Positions 33,512 to 42,505 of a DNA stretch of 64,000 nt are shown here, in pieces. Positions within the stretch are counted from its first letter, which is position 1. Each line of letters opens with the position of its first letter. The translations under genes and the position numbers were made by a program. A model generated the notes under the pieces. That model worked only from the letters and a program-made list of their open reading frames with translations. It searched no databases and had not been told where the DNA came from. Location: NCBI GenBank assembly GCA_003134685.1, contig PLCA01000016.1, positions 50,022 to 114,021 of the forward strand. The letters run 5' to 3'. This stretch comes from Gemmatimonadota bacterium (GTDB taxonomy: Bacteria > Gemmatimonadota > Gemmatimonadetes > Gemmatimonadales > Gemmatimonadaceae).

Positions 33512-34021
33512 ATGAAGAGGAAAGCAGCGGTATATGTCGTGTTCGCAGTATTGTCTCTCGCAACGTCCTTCCAGGCGCGCGCGCAGGCGTTGCTAAGCCA
33601 GGAGATGCAATCCGCGCAGTTCTTCGTGGGGACCTGGAGTTGTGCGCACACAGTGGGAGATTTCTCTGGTACCTACAAGACAACGATTGCAAACTCGCTC
33701 GATAACCGTTGGCTCAGGCAGACCTACGATTTTCCTGCCACGAGCGACGGAGCCGCTCCGGTCAGCGCCGAGTATTTCATCGGGTACGACCCGCGGAGTG
33801 CGCGCTGGATACGGTTGGGTGCAATGAGTGACGGGCTCTACTTCGCAATGGTAGCCAACCGGAACGGCAACACCTGGCACTGGACTTACGTTCTTCCCGG
33901 GCAAGGTGGAAGCGCCGTGTACACCAAGAAATCGGATTCGCTATACACAGTAGATGGTCCCAGCTACAACCAAAACGGTAAGCCGGTTACGGAACACCAT
34001 ACCTGCAGGAAGTCGCCCTAA
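33512..34021 (+). CDS. Secreted DUF1579-like protein, predicted ECF target
   Basis: A 169-aa protein. The signal AAVYVVFAVLSLATSFQARA is cleaved near AQA. The body is a run of beta-strands: FFVGTWSCAHTVGDFSGTY, WLRQTYDFP, YFIGYDPRSARWIRLG and NTWHWTYVLPG. This is the pattern of the small DUF1579/THAP4-like beta-barrel proteins. Two Cys (about 44 and 166) may pair. An AATGGGGAGC-like ribosome region precedes ATG. It lies behind the second ECF promoter, so is likely induced with the sigma factor. Confidence 0.75.
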   Translation: MKRKAAVYVVFAVLSLATSFQARAQALLSQEMQSAQFFVGTWSCAHTVGDFSGTYKTTIANSLDNRWLRQTYDFPATSDGAAPVSAEYFIGYDPRSARWIRLGAMSDGLYFAMVANRNGNTWHWTYVLPGQGGSAVYTKKSDSLYTVDGPSYNQNGKPVTEHHTCRKSP

Positions 34022-34048
34022 CACGCGGACGGCCCATGCAGCACGATG

Positions 34049-35800
34049 TCACCTTGCCTTCTGTTGTGCGATCCACTGGTCTGTTCGGGATTCGAGGAGA
34101 TCGAGAGGTAGAGTTCCGCCGTCGAGCATCTCGTCGTGAAATGCGCGGATGTCGAACCTGGTCCCCAGTTCTTTCCGGGCGCGCTCGCGGAGCTCTCGGA
34201 TCTTGAGCTGCCCGAGCTTGTAGCTCAGAGCCTGCGCGGGCCAGGCAATGTAGCGGTCCGTCTCGGACTGGATGGTCGGCTCGTCCACCGCGCCGGACTT
34301 GCGCATGAAATCCACGACTTGATCGCGCGTCCATCCCTTGGAGTGAATTCCAGTGTCGACGACCAGACGCACGGCGCGAAAGAGCTCGGAGGAGAGGCGT
34401 CCGAAATCCGAGGCGGGATCCTGATAGAAGCCTACCTCTTTGCCGAGCTGCTCCGCGTAGAGAGCCCAGCCTTCGACGTAAGCGTTGAAGCCGAGACTGT
34501 GGAGGCGGAATTGGGGCAACCCGGTAAGTTGCTGCTGTACGGATAGCTGCATGTGATGGCCGGGGATGCCTTCGTGGTAGGCGATCGCCTCGTCATTGAT
34601 CAGCGAGCGAGCCGCGAAGTTTGAGGTCGCAACCACGACGCGCCCGGGTCGCTTGCCGTCCGGGCTGCCCGTGACGTAATGCGTGGCAGCGGCGGACTGA
34701 AATGCGGGTATGGCTTCGACCGTGACAGGCGACTTTGGAAGAAGGGTGAATAGCTCCGGAAGCTTCGGCTGCATCTGGGCGATGTACCGGCGGAAATCGT
34801 CCAGGATCTGCTCCGAAGACGTCGGGATGTATTTCGGATTCGTTTTGAGAGAGGCTCGGAACGAAGCGAGGTCCGCGAACCCCTGTTTCTTCGCGATGAC
34901 CAGCATCTCGGCTTGGACGCGGTCGATCTCGCGGAGACCGAGCTGATGGATCTCGTCCGGCGTCATGTGCGTAGTGGTCCGGGCGTAGATGTTGTTCGCG
35001 TAGCGCTTCGCGCCGTCCGGCAGAGAAGTGACGGAGAGCGTCGTACGGCCGTGGGGCGCGTATTCGCTGCGAACGAAGCCCGCGAAATTCTGGTACGCCG
35101 GGATGACGTCGATGTTGATCGCGTCGGTGATCTGCCGTGTCAAGCGTGCCTGGTCCGCGCCAGAGATGGTTGCAGGATATTTTCTGGTGGGAATGAGGAA
35201 CGGGTCGGCGTCAATGATGCCCGCAATCTGGACAGGGACTTTCTCGAGCAGGAATCGGACTGGCATGAGCCCGTCGTTCACGCCAGCGCGGAGAACTTCG
35301 GTTGTCTGATTGAGGACGCGCGGTACTTGGTGAAGGCGCGCGATGTAGTCCTCGTACTGCTTGACTGTCTCGAAAGGAACGGACAGCGGCAGATCCGCAA
35401 GGCTCAAGTGGATGCCGTTGAACTGGTTGATCGGCATCTCATACTCTTTGAGATCGAAGTCGGCGAGGCGTTGCCCCAGCACCCGAACCAGAAGGTCGTG
35501 GGAGAGCTGGTCCTGCTCGGAGAAGCCCGAGGTCGGTATGGCTTCAAGGCGGGCGAGAAAATCCTGATCGGTCTTGTGGCGCTGACCGATGGCCGCGAGC
35601 GAGTACTCGGCGAGCTTGTCGTTGTAGCGGTAGTCACCGAAGGCGGTGGCGCGCTCAGGAAAGTTGCGGAGATCCGACTCGTACTGCTCTTCGAAGAGCG
35701 CGTTCTGCGCTGTGACACGCTCACCAACTGGTCTAGCGTTTTGTGCGGAGACGCCACCTGCGATGGCGACGAGAAAGAACAAACTATGTTGAAGGCGCAT
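34049..35800 (-). CDS. DUF885-family secreted metallohydrolase
   Basis: A 583-aa protein; ATG 35800 gives MRLQHSLFFLVAIAGGVSAQ as signal, better than the in-frame ATG five codons earlier. The DUF885 zinc motif YHEGIPGHHMQLS lies near residue 410 and FNAYVEGWALYAEQLGKEVG near 440, giving HExxH-like and Glu ligands. Members behave as M32-related peptidases or lipoprotein hydrolases. The whole domain is of normal length. It is transcribed toward the plus-strand DUF1579-like gene. Confidence 0.9.
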   Translation of the reverse strand: MRLQHSLFFLVAIAGGVSAQNARPVGERVTAQNALFEEQYESDLRNFPERATAFGDYRYNDKLAEYSLAAIGQRHKTDQDFLARLEAIPTSGFSEQDQLSHDLLVRVLGQRLADFDLKEYEMPINQFNGIHLSLADLPLSVPFETVKQYEDYIARLHQVPRVLNQTTEVLRAGVNDGLMPVRFLLEKVPVQIAGIIDADPFLIPTRKYPATISGADQARLTRQITDAINIDVIPAYQNFAGFVRSEYAPHGRTTLSVTSLPDGAKRYANNIYARTTTHMTPDEIHQLGLREIDRVQAEMLVIAKKQGFADLASFRASLKTNPKYIPTSSEQILDDFRRYIAQMQPKLPELFTLLPKSPVTVEAIPAFQSAAATHYVTGSPDGKRPGRVVVATSNFAARSLINDEAIAYHEGIPGHHMQLSVQQQLTGLPQFRLHSLGFNAYVEGWALYAEQLGKEVGFYQDPASDFGRLSSELFRAVRLVVDTGIHSKGWTRDQVVDFMRKSGAVDEPTIQSETDRYIAWPAQALSYKLGQLKIRELRERARKELGTRFDIRAFHDEMLDGGTLPLDLLESRTDQWIAQQKAR

Positions 35801-35846
35801 AATTGTATCGACCAACAGAGTAAAAGGTGGCTTGACTAAGAGATCG

Positions 35847-36119
35847 CTAAAAGCTCAGATGGTCCCAGTTCGCGATCGCATTCAGGAGTGCGGACGGTAC
35901 TTCGTAGGTGTGCCCGTGCTTGCGCCGGTAACGCTCTGTCGCTCGATCTATCGATTGCTCGGCAGTCTTCCCGTTCGACACGGGATAGAACTTCGGAGGC
36001 TCACCCGGCCCTGCTGACCTACACCAATGCACCAAGTAATCGCCGCCGTCAGTGTACAGCGCGGTTGAAACAAAAGTGGTGCTATTCAATGTGTGAGAAT
36101 CAGGGAACCTTCGAACCAA
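35847..36119 (-). CDS. Small protein, last gene of the TIGR04255 cassette
   Basis: A 90-aa protein, unrecognised. It overlaps the previous gene by 20 bases in another frame, starting at ATG 36119. It begins with MVRRFPDSHTLNSTTFVSTA, continues YTDGGDYLVHWCRS and KFYPVSNGKTAEQSIDRATE, and ends NAIANWDHLSF. This reads like a compact basic protein of a toxin or nucleic-acid binding size, but no motif supports that. Base composition is clearly less GC-rich than the flanks. Confidence 0.6.
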   Translation of the reverse strand: MVRRFPDSHTLNSTTFVSTALYTDGGDYLVHWCRSAGPGEPPKFYPVSNGKTAEQSIDRATERYRRKHGHTYEVPSALLNAIANWDHLSF

Positions 36120-36753
36120 AGATCAGATAGCGGCCCAAGGTTAGAATATCTCGTATCGCTTGTCGAAATCTTTCTCGAAACCTCGGATTCGCAGAACCGC
36201 GGAATTCAGTGTCCGGCTGCGGTCGAAGAAACCGGACGGTGATCTTCGCAATAAAGAAGTAATAGCCCAACTGAGTGAAACTGCTAATGCGCTCTGCCGA
36301 TCCGTCGCCAATGGCTGTCTTGAGCCGCTTGGTCTGGACGGATTGGAGGATGCTTAGATCAACAACCTGATCGCCGAGCTTCGGTACACTCTCAAGATAA
36401 AAAGCGCTGAGAAAGGTATTGTTTCGTATATCTCCCACAGAGGGGTGCTGTCGGAATGAAGAGAAGGGTCGGCAGGCAGCCAGGATGACGTACTCGTCGT
36501 TATCAATATCACACGAGTGTGACAGCAGCATACCAGGAGCATCTAGCTCCGTAGCGTCGCCATTTCCGTCCTCAACGATAAACCTTATTGGCTCGACTAT
36601 GTCGCCTTGTGTGAGCTCGGTGGGCAGTTGAGTTGTGTAGAGATCGAGCCACGATGGAGCGTTTCTTCGAAGCTGACGAAGAAACTCTCTAGTATTGTCG
36701 GAATCGAGTGATGGGAAAAGATCCGCAGTTAGTTGCGCGAACTCCCGCAACAT
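36100..36753 (-). CDS. Uncharacterised protein of the TIGR04255 cassette
   Basis: A 217-aa protein with no recognised domain. The N-terminus LREFAQLTADLFPSLDSDN is helical. The centre contains LTQGDIVEPIRFIVEDGNG, APGMLLSHSCDIDNDEYVIL and a Cys at LAACRPF. These recall sequences of phage- or defence-island proteins with a small SH3-like or beta fold. The end is basic, RGSANPRFRERFRQAIRDIL. The ATG directly abuts the stop of the preceding gene. Composition is lower in GC than neighbours. Confidence 0.7.
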   Translation of the reverse strand: MLREFAQLTADLFPSLDSDNTREFLRQLRRNAPSWLDLYTTQLPTELTQGDIVEPIRFIVEDGNGDATELDAPGMLLSHSCDIDNDEYVILAACRPFSSFRQHPSVGDIRNNTFLSAFYLESVPKLGDQVVDLSILQSVQTKRLKTAIGDGSAERISSFTQLGYYFFIAKITVRFLRPQPDTEFRGSANPRFRERFRQAIRDILTLGRYLIFGSKVP

Positions 36754-37155
36754 TTACTTGGATCTGAATCTCTTCAGGGGCTTAGACAGCGGCCGAGCAT
36801 CTGCTCTGCTTATTGCGTCAAACTGAGCGGTCTCTTCCGGACTCATGCTCCGCGAGTTTTCAAAAATCCTGAGGGCAAGCTCCTGCCAATTTCTCACATG
36901 TAGAGTCTCTGCTGGCCCGATTGTATACAGGGCCGCCGTCGACGAGAGCCGCATGGCCGCGTCAGATGACAATTCCTGACGAAATGATGGCGCAATATCG
37001 GGGCGCGCCCGATCCAACAAAATCCCATGAGCGTACCGAATTCGTTTCTCAAAGGCGAGGCCTTCTTCGGTCTGCAGAGCAGGTTGCTCCGCAACTATTT
37101 CCGGCGTCCAACTCGTGTTGAATGTGTGCGGCAGAGGTTCGGCAATAAATGGCAT
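36754..37155 (-). CDS. Uncharacterised small protein of the TIGR04255 cassette
   Basis: A 133-aa protein starting in a TAATG overlap with the TIGR04255 gene. It opens PFIAEPLPHTFNTSWTPEIV. A central region follows, RIRYAHGILLDRARPDIAPS then SFRQELSSDAAMRLSSTAAL, and the end is very basic, PLSKPLKRFRSK. No signal or membrane segment. No family recognised. Strict coupling to TIGR04255 upstream and exact abutment downstream indicate one functional unit. Confidence 0.68.
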   Translation of the reverse strand: MPFIAEPLPHTFNTSWTPEIVAEQPALQTEEGLAFEKRIRYAHGILLDRARPDIAPSFRQELSSDAAMRLSSTAALYTIGPAETLHVRNWQELALRIFENSRSMSPEETAQFDAISRADARPLSKPLKRFRSK

Positions 37156-37937
37156 TATGAAAATAGGGCTCGGGTTCGATCGGTGACCGACTGCTCGAAT
37201 AAAGTGTTTTCCCGTTCGTGTAGTTGCTCAATTCTACCCCAGAGCTCATCGCTTTCCGGCGGCATCTGGAGTGTTTGAAAGACATCAAGGTCAAGGAGGA
37301 AGGCGACTCCCCCAGATTCGGGGTCAGGCACCATCCCCTCATTAAGTATCAGCATGCCTCTTGGAAGATCAGGCTGTGGAATCTCGAGTCTGAGCACAAA
37401 GTTGTTGACGCTGTGGGGCATGTCACTGGGAAGTTCGGGGCGCACTCGAAAGTATTCTGTTAGGTCCCCTGCTCCCTCTGGAAGGCGAATACGATTAATG
37501 TACCGAACTCCAATTCGTGTCACCGCAATCGGCCGCGCGACTTCAAGGAACTTCTCCCAAAAGCGCTTACCTTCGTCACGGTTTTCTTCCCACGAGGTGT
37601 AGGGATGAAGCCGACTTGATGACATGCCGTTCATTCGAACTTGAACGATTCTGTCACGCTGTTGCGTCGCGATCCGGTAGCCGACAGGGGTCTGCGTTGC
37701 TGCTCCACTACTTTCCCCGGCCTGCCAGTTCAGTGTACCCTCGATTTGAACCATTTCTTCACGCACGGGATAAGTGGTCTCTTCGCCGAAATACACTTTG
37801 CCGAGAGTGGCTACGGTTATGTCAGGGGGTAGCGCCGCCTGGATATCGATGATGGCTTCAAGAATGGGCGGCCTGGCGTATTGGCGCCGCATCGCGGCAG
37901 CAGGTCGGTTCGGCAAGAATTCTGGTGAAGCCCCCAT
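37155..37937 (-). CDS. TIGR04255-family protein
   Basis: A 260-aa protein; ATG 37937 is used, with 37892 (MRRQYARPPILEAI) the alternative that matches the usual family start. YARPPILEAIIDIQ is the typical opening; RFWEKFLEVARPIAVTRIGV followed by RYINRIRLPEGAG is the characteristic centre, and FLLDLDVFQTLQMPP near the end. TIGR04255 is a family of unknown function often found with small partner genes in variable regions. This is the first gene of a four-gene cassette of reduced GC content. Confidence 0.82.
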   Translation of the reverse strand: MGASPEFLPNRPAAAMRRQYARPPILEAIIDIQAALPPDITVATLGKVYFGEETTYPVREEMVQIEGTLNWQAGESSGAATQTPVGYRIATQQRDRIVQVRMNGMSSSRLHPYTSWEENRDEGKRFWEKFLEVARPIAVTRIGVRYINRIRLPEGAGDLTEYFRVRPELPSDMPHSVNNFVLRLEIPQPDLPRGMLILNEGMVPDPESGGVAFLLDLDVFQTLQMPPESDELWGRIEQLHERENTLFEQSVTDRTRALFS

Positions 37938-38062
37938 TTAGTAATCTCGCCTGCCTGTAGGTACTGACCTGTCCAACCTATTGAGTGGAGGTCTGCCGCG
38001 CTAGCGTCCCAGAGCGGTGTAGAGGTGCATCGCAAACCGCATGAGGCGGATATCGACAACAA

Positions 38063-39250
38063 TTAGACGAGCGTTTGGGACCTTGCCAGTCTTTCCGCCG
38101 CCTTCTCCAGTGTTTCCACACGCTTGCAAAAGGCGAATCTCGTAACTGAACGTCCCAACTCCGGCCGCGAATAAAAACTCATCCCCGGCACCGTCGCGAC
38201 CCCAACCTCCTTCGCCAACCAAATAGCAAACTCACGCGACTCGAGATCCGAGATCTCCGAGAAATCCGCCAGTATATAGTAGGCCCCCTCAGGCGCCGCG
38301 TACTTGAACCCCGCCTCATCGAGCGCCGAGCACATGATGTCCCGCCTCGCGCGGTATTCCAAAGCGAGATGATTGTAGTAATCCGCATCGAACGCCATCC
38401 CCACCGCACCCGCAGCCTGCAAAGGAGCCGGAGCACCCACCGTCAGGAAATCATGGACCTTGCGAATCGGCGACGAGAACTCGGCCGGCGCGATCGCATA
38501 CCCCAGCCTCCACCCGGTGCAACTAAAAGTCTTCGACAACCCAGAGATCGTGACAGTGCGCTCCCGCATGCCAGGCCACGTCGCCAGAACATGATGACTG
38601 CCCGCATATCGAATGTGCTCATAAATCTCATCAGTGATCGCGATCACATCCCACTTCTGACACAGCTCCGCGATCAGCGAGATCTCCTCCCGCGTAAAGA
38701 CTCTACCGGTAGGATTGTGCGGAGTATTCACCACAATCGCCCGAGTCTTATTCGAAAACGCGGCCCGCAACTTATCGGGATCCATGCGCCAATCCGGCGC
38801 CTCCAACGGCACGAACACCGGCTTCGCTCCCGCCAGAATCGCGTCCGGCCCATAGTTCTCGTAATACGGCTCGAACACGATCACTTCATCGCCAGGATCC
38901 ACGAGCGCAAGAAAAACGGAGGCCATCGCCTCCGTCGCCCCGCAACACACCGTGATCTCCGTCTCCGGATCCACCGTCATGCCATACCAGCTCCGGTACT
39001 TCTCCGCGATCGCCAATCTCAAAGCGGGACTGCCCCACGTGATCGCGTACTGATTGATGTCGCCGTGGATAGCCGCGCACGCCGCATCCTTCATCGGCGC
39101 GGGCATCGGGAAATCGGGAAACCCCTGCGCCAGGTTGATCGCGCCGTACTGGTTCGATACGCGCGTCATCTCACGGATCACTGACTCCGTGAACGTGCCG
39201 GCGCGCTTGGCCGTGGCCGCGCGCGCCGAGGGTTTCTGTGTGCTCGTCAC
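38063..39250 (-). CDS. Class I/II PLP aminotransferase (kynurenine/methionine-type)
   Basis: A 395-aa fold-type I aminotransferase. NLAQGFPDFPMPAPMKDA is the N-terminal motif, TVCCGATEAMASVF the phosphate loop, VNTPHNPTGRVFT the substrate region, ITDEIYEHIRY with the PLP Asp, and TISGLSKTFSCTGWRLGYAI the Schiff-base Lys. The sequence is closest in pattern to YbdL/kynurenine-oxoglutarate transaminases. It overlaps the upstream lipoprotein stop by four bases. About 125 featureless bases separate it from the cassette at 37937. Confidence 0.92.
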   Translation of the reverse strand: MTSTQKPSARAATAKRAGTFTESVIREMTRVSNQYGAINLAQGFPDFPMPAPMKDAACAAIHGDINQYAITWGSPALRLAIAEKYRSWYGMTVDPETEITVCCGATEAMASVFLALVDPGDEVIVFEPYYENYGPDAILAGAKPVFVPLEAPDWRMDPDKLRAAFSNKTRAIVVNTPHNPTGRVFTREEISLIAELCQKWDVIAITDEIYEHIRYAGSHHVLATWPGMRERTVTISGLSKTFSCTGWRLGYAIAPAEFSSPIRKVHDFLTVGAPAPLQAAGAVGMAFDADYYNHLALEYRARRDIMCSALDEAGFKYAAPEGAYYILADFSEISDLESREFAIWLAKEVGVATVPGMSFYSRPELGRSVTRFAFCKRVETLEKAAERLARSQTLV

Positions 39251-39642
39251 GGATGCTTCATGCTGATTTCGATGGCCCCTGTAGTACCAGCGCGGATTCC
39301 AAATCTCGCGCCGGCCTGGGTAACGTCGTAGTAACGGACTTCATCTACGTAATAGGCTTGGACATTGCGAAGCGCGTTGATATCGCCCATTAGCTGCCCA
39401 TCCACGAACACAGACGCGTAGTTGCTGACTCCGGCATTGGACGTCATCGCCCCATGCGGGGCCATCCAGTTCGGACGCAGGCGTGACACCGCGTCATAGG
39501 CTGTAGCGAGGTCTGCGTGAGTGTTGGCGATCTCCTCGCCACTCAGGACGTTGGACCGCATGGGAGACGAGCGTGCGCCGGACGAAGAGGCGCAGCCGAC
39601 AATGGTCGCGAGTGCCACGAGATACAGATATTTGACCGACAT
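39247..39642 (-). CDS. Lipoprotein with TonB-plug-like segment
   Basis: A 131-aa protein; ATG 39642 follows GGAGGACCCTC. Signal YLYLVALATIVGC has a lipobox. The mature part includes YASVFVDGQLMGDINALRN, VQAYYVDEVRYYDVTQAGAR and FGIRAGTTGAIEISMKHP. The pattern of a designated exposed loop followed by a strand resembles the plug domain of TonB receptors, minus the barrel. Such short plug-like lipoproteins are seen repeatedly in Gemmatimonadota; function unknown. Confidence 0.75.
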   Translation of the reverse strand: MSVKYLYLVALATIVGCASSSGARSSPMRSNVLSGEEIANTHADLATAYDAVSRLRPNWMAPHGAMTSNAGVSNYASVFVDGQLMGDINALRNVQAYYVDEVRYYDVTQAGARFGIRAGTTGAIEISMKHP

Positions 39643-39735
39643 GAGGGTCCTCCCAGGAAGGGGCTGGGTAATACACAAGAATGGGTTTGACAAATCTTAG
39701 CGCTTTCCCGAAGATGCGCGAGGCATATTCACCGA

Positions 39736-40470
39736 ATGATTGACGCAAGCCACCTCGCCAAACGCTTCGGCTCCGTAAAAGCCGTGGACGACCTCTCCTT
39801 CCGAATCGGGCCCGGAGAGATCGTCGGTCTCCTCGGCCGGAACGGGGCGGGGAAAACCACGACGCTGCACATGCTTGCGGGGATCACGCGTCCGGACTCC
39901 GGCCGGGTGAGTGTCTGCGGTATAGACCTTCTCGAACAACCCAAAACGGCCAAGGCATGCCTCGGTTTCATCGCCGACGAGCCGGAATTCTTCGAATATC
40001 TCACCGTCGAGGAGCATCTCAAGTTCAGCGGGATGCTGTACGGGATTCAGGGAACGGCTACCGCCGACGCACTCATCTCGCGGTTCGGGCTGGAAGAGAA
40101 ACGCCGAGCCTACCCCGAAGAGCTCTCGAGAGGAATGCGTCAGAAGCTCGCGCTGGCGTGCGTGCTCCACCACGATCCGAAGGCGATTCTGCTCGACGAG
40201 CCGCTCACCGGTCTCGACCCGGCCGGCATGCGCGACATGAAAGACACGATTCTCGCGCGGGCGCGGGATGGGGCCGCGATCCTTCTGAGCTCGCACCTAC
40301 TATTTCTGGTCGAGGAGCTCTGCTCGAGGCTGCTCATTCTCAATGACGGCAGACTCGTCGCATCCGGGACGATGTTGGAGATTCGGGGAGCGGCGGGCGA
40401 CGGCTCTAGCCGCGAGCTCGAGGCCGCTTTCCTGGATATCACGAGCCGGTCCGCGGCTTCCCCCACTTGA
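39736..40470 (+). CDS. ABC transporter ATP-binding protein
   Basis: A 244-aa ABC-2-type ATPase. GLLGRNGAGKTTTLHML is Walker A (about residues 33-49), ELSRGMRQKLALA the signature (LSRGM in place of LSGGQ), ILLDEPLTGLDP Walker B and SSHLLFLVEELC the H-loop. It resembles exporters of the NatA/CcmA type. The next gene is its membrane half, coupled by a TTGA overlap. It is divergent from the lipoprotein at 39642. Confidence 0.93.
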   Translation: MIDASHLAKRFGSVKAVDDLSFRIGPGEIVGLLGRNGAGKTTTLHMLAGITRPDSGRVSVCGIDLLEQPKTAKACLGFIADEPEFFEYLTVEEHLKFSGMLYGIQGTATADALISRFGLEEKRRAYPEELSRGMRQKLALACVLHHDPKAILLDEPLTGLDPAGMRDMKDTILARARDGAAILLSSHLLFLVEELCSRLLILNDGRLVASGTMLEIRGAAGDGSSRELEAAFLDITSRSAASPT

Positions 40471-42158
40471 TCGAGGCGCTCTGGTTCTACGGACTTCGGT
40501 CCGCGCGCAACAGGATCATCAAGAGAACGCGGGATGTCCGTTACCTGGCGGGCATGGTGCTGATTTTCGCGTATCTGTACTTCGTGTTCGGGCGATCGAT
40601 GCGCCGCGAGCCCAGCTCGGGCTCGCAGGGGTTCGTCGTGCTGGGGCTGCTGCTGTTCCTCGTGATCAGCTCGCTCTTCAACTGGTGGACGGCGCAAACG
40701 GATCATCCTCTCGCGCTCAACAAGCCCCAGGCGCAGTTCCTGATCCCCGCTCCGCTGGCGAGTCGAGAGGTGATGCTGTTCAAGCTTCTCACAGCCCTCC
40801 CAACACTGCTTTGGAGCGCGATCGTCATGGGCATCGTATTCCGCGGCGGCTTGTCTCCGCATCCCGCTCAGAGAATTCTGACCGCGTTCATCATCGTTGT
40901 CGCGATTCAGCTGCAGCGGGTTGGAGCGGCACTCGCCCGAGCACCGCGGCGAACCGGCGGCACATCGGCACGACCCATCATCGTTGCAATCGTCCGGATC
41001 TGGCTCACGGCCGCCGGGGTGGTTGCCCTCGCACAAGCGGCGTCCGTTGCCGCCGAGAACGGCATACTCGGCCTGGAGAAGGTTGGGATTCCATTCGCGG
41101 TCGCCTACCAGTTTCCGTGGTCGCTCGCTGTCTGGCCGTTCACTGCTCTGGTCGCGCCCGCATATGCCCCGACACTGCCGGCCTTCGTCTCATCGGTCGC
41201 TGTCGCGCTGCTCATCGTCGCGATCGAAGCCACGCTCGTTTTCCAGGGGGATCCCGATTGGGACCGCATTGGAGTCGCCCGCACGAGAGAGGAGAAACTG
41301 AGCGCGAGGCGGGCGAAGAAAGGGAATCGAAGCTCGGAGGGCTCGCTCTGGGAGCGTTACATCAATTCCTTCGTCTCCTACTTCAAGCGGCCGGCGGCCG
41401 CGATCACCTGGAAGAATCTGATCGCGAGCAGACGCATCCAGCCACTCGGGCCGGGAGTCGTAATGGCCATCGGTGTTCCGATTGTTCTCGCCGCGACTCT
41501 CCTGCCGGCGTTTCGGCAGATGACGTCCTTTGCGCTCGGCCTTGCCGGAGCCTGGGGCGGACTCCTGCTCCTCGCCGGACCGAACTTCGTGCGCAACGAT
41601 CTGCGGTTCGATCTGCCGCGGCTTCGGCTGCTGCGCACTTATCCACTCACGAGCCGGGAAATTTGCGTTGCTGAAATTGCCGCCAGCGTCACCATGCTCC
41701 TGTTCCTTCAGCTCGTGCTCCTGACGCTCTCGACCGCCGCGCTGCTATTCAATCCTGCGATTCCGGTGGCGCCCGGGCGCATGCTGGTCTTTGCGCTCGC
41801 TATCGCGTGCGTCCTCCCGGGATTGAACGCGATCAGCATCTCGGGACAGAATATCTTCGCGCTCGTTTTCCCAAAGTGGGCGACACTCGGCACAAAGCTT
41901 CCCACCAGATCGGCGAATCCCGGGCAATACTACTTCTCAATGCTGATCTCGGTGGTGGTCTTTGTGATCTCGATCATCGTTCCTGGGATTGTCGCAATCG
42001 GCGTCTCAGCTGTCGCGTCGACCCTCGGCACCTCGGTCGGGATCATCTCGGGCGCGATCGTCGGCGGTGCGATTGCGCTGGGTGAGGCCGCGCTGGTTCT
42101 GCGGTGGATGGCAAAGCTCCTCGATCGTGTGGACCTGGCATCGGTTACCGGCGACTGA
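40467..42158 (+). CDS. ABC exporter permease, 563 aa
   Basis: The protein starts at TTG 40467 inside the stop of the ATPase gene. It has about twelve predicted hydrophobic segments, e.g. MVLIFAYLYFVFGRS, GLLLFLVISSLFNWW, and IAIGVSAVASTLGTSVGII near the end. Basic loops (ARTREEKLSARRAKKGNRSS) lie mid-protein. It is twice the size of usual ABC-2 permeases, suggesting two fused halves. Substrate unknown. Confidence 0.85.
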   Translation: MIEALWFYGLRSARNRIIKRTRDVRYLAGMVLIFAYLYFVFGRSMRREPSSGSQGFVVLGLLLFLVISSLFNWWTAQTDHPLALNKPQAQFLIPAPLASREVMLFKLLTALPTLLWSAIVMGIVFRGGLSPHPAQRILTAFIIVVAIQLQRVGAALARAPRRTGGTSARPIIVAIVRIWLTAAGVVALAQAASVAAENGILGLEKVGIPFAVAYQFPWSLAVWPFTALVAPAYAPTLPAFVSSVAVALLIVAIEATLVFQGDPDWDRIGVARTREEKLSARRAKKGNRSSEGSLWERYINSFVSYFKRPAAAITWKNLIASRRIQPLGPGVVMAIGVPIVLAATLLPAFRQMTSFALGLAGAWGGLLLLAGPNFVRNDLRFDLPRLRLLRTYPLTSREICVAEIAASVTMLLFLQLVLLTLSTAALLFNPAIPVAPGRMLVFALAIACVLPGLNAISISGQNIFALVFPKWATLGTKLPTRSANPGQYYFSMLISVVVFVISIIVPGIVAIGVSAVASTLGTSVGIISGAIVGGAIALGEAALVLRWMAKLLDRVDLASVTGD

Positions 42159-42217
42159 CCTTTGACAAACCAGATCCCGACCCTACTTTCTTAGTCCCAC
42201 CAAGACAAGGACGAGCA

Positions 42218-42505
42218 ATGCCGCAATTCCTCATCGAGCGCCAGATCCCCGGCGCAGGCAAGCTGTCGAGTGACGAGCTCAAGGCGATCTCCCAGAAATC
42301 ATGTGGCGTCATCCGCGACATGAATCGCGCCGGCAAGGACGTGCAATGGGTCCAGAGCTATGTCACGGGCGACAAGATCTATTGCGTCTACAATGCAGTC
42401 AACGCCAAGGCAGTAAAGGAACACGCGGACACGGGAGGATTCCCGGCGAACAGCATCATGCCTGTGGTGCGCATAATCAGCCCGATGACCGCCGAGACTG
42501 GCTGA
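42218..42505 (+). CDS. DUF4242-family small protein
   Basis: A 95-aa protein with the DUF4242 pattern: PQFLIERQIPGAGKLSSDEL at the start, then QWVQSYVTGDKIYCVYNA and VKEHADTGGFPANSIMPVV. The fold is a ferredoxin-like dimer in characterised relatives (nickel-responsive SCO4226). An AAGGACGAG ribosome site precedes ATG 42218. The last 29 bases overlap the convergent TetR gene. Confidence 0.85.
   Translation: MPQFLIERQIPGAGKLSSDELKAISQKSCGVIRDMNRAGKDVQWVQSYVTGDKIYCVYNAVNAKAVKEHADTGGFPANSIMPVVRIISPMTAETG

Noticed and set aside
38225..38255. GAGATCCGAGATCTCCGAG, similar to the repeat arm
   Set aside because: It lies inside the conserved aminotransferase frame, lacks the rest of the element, and reflects Asp-Leu-Glu-Ser codons.
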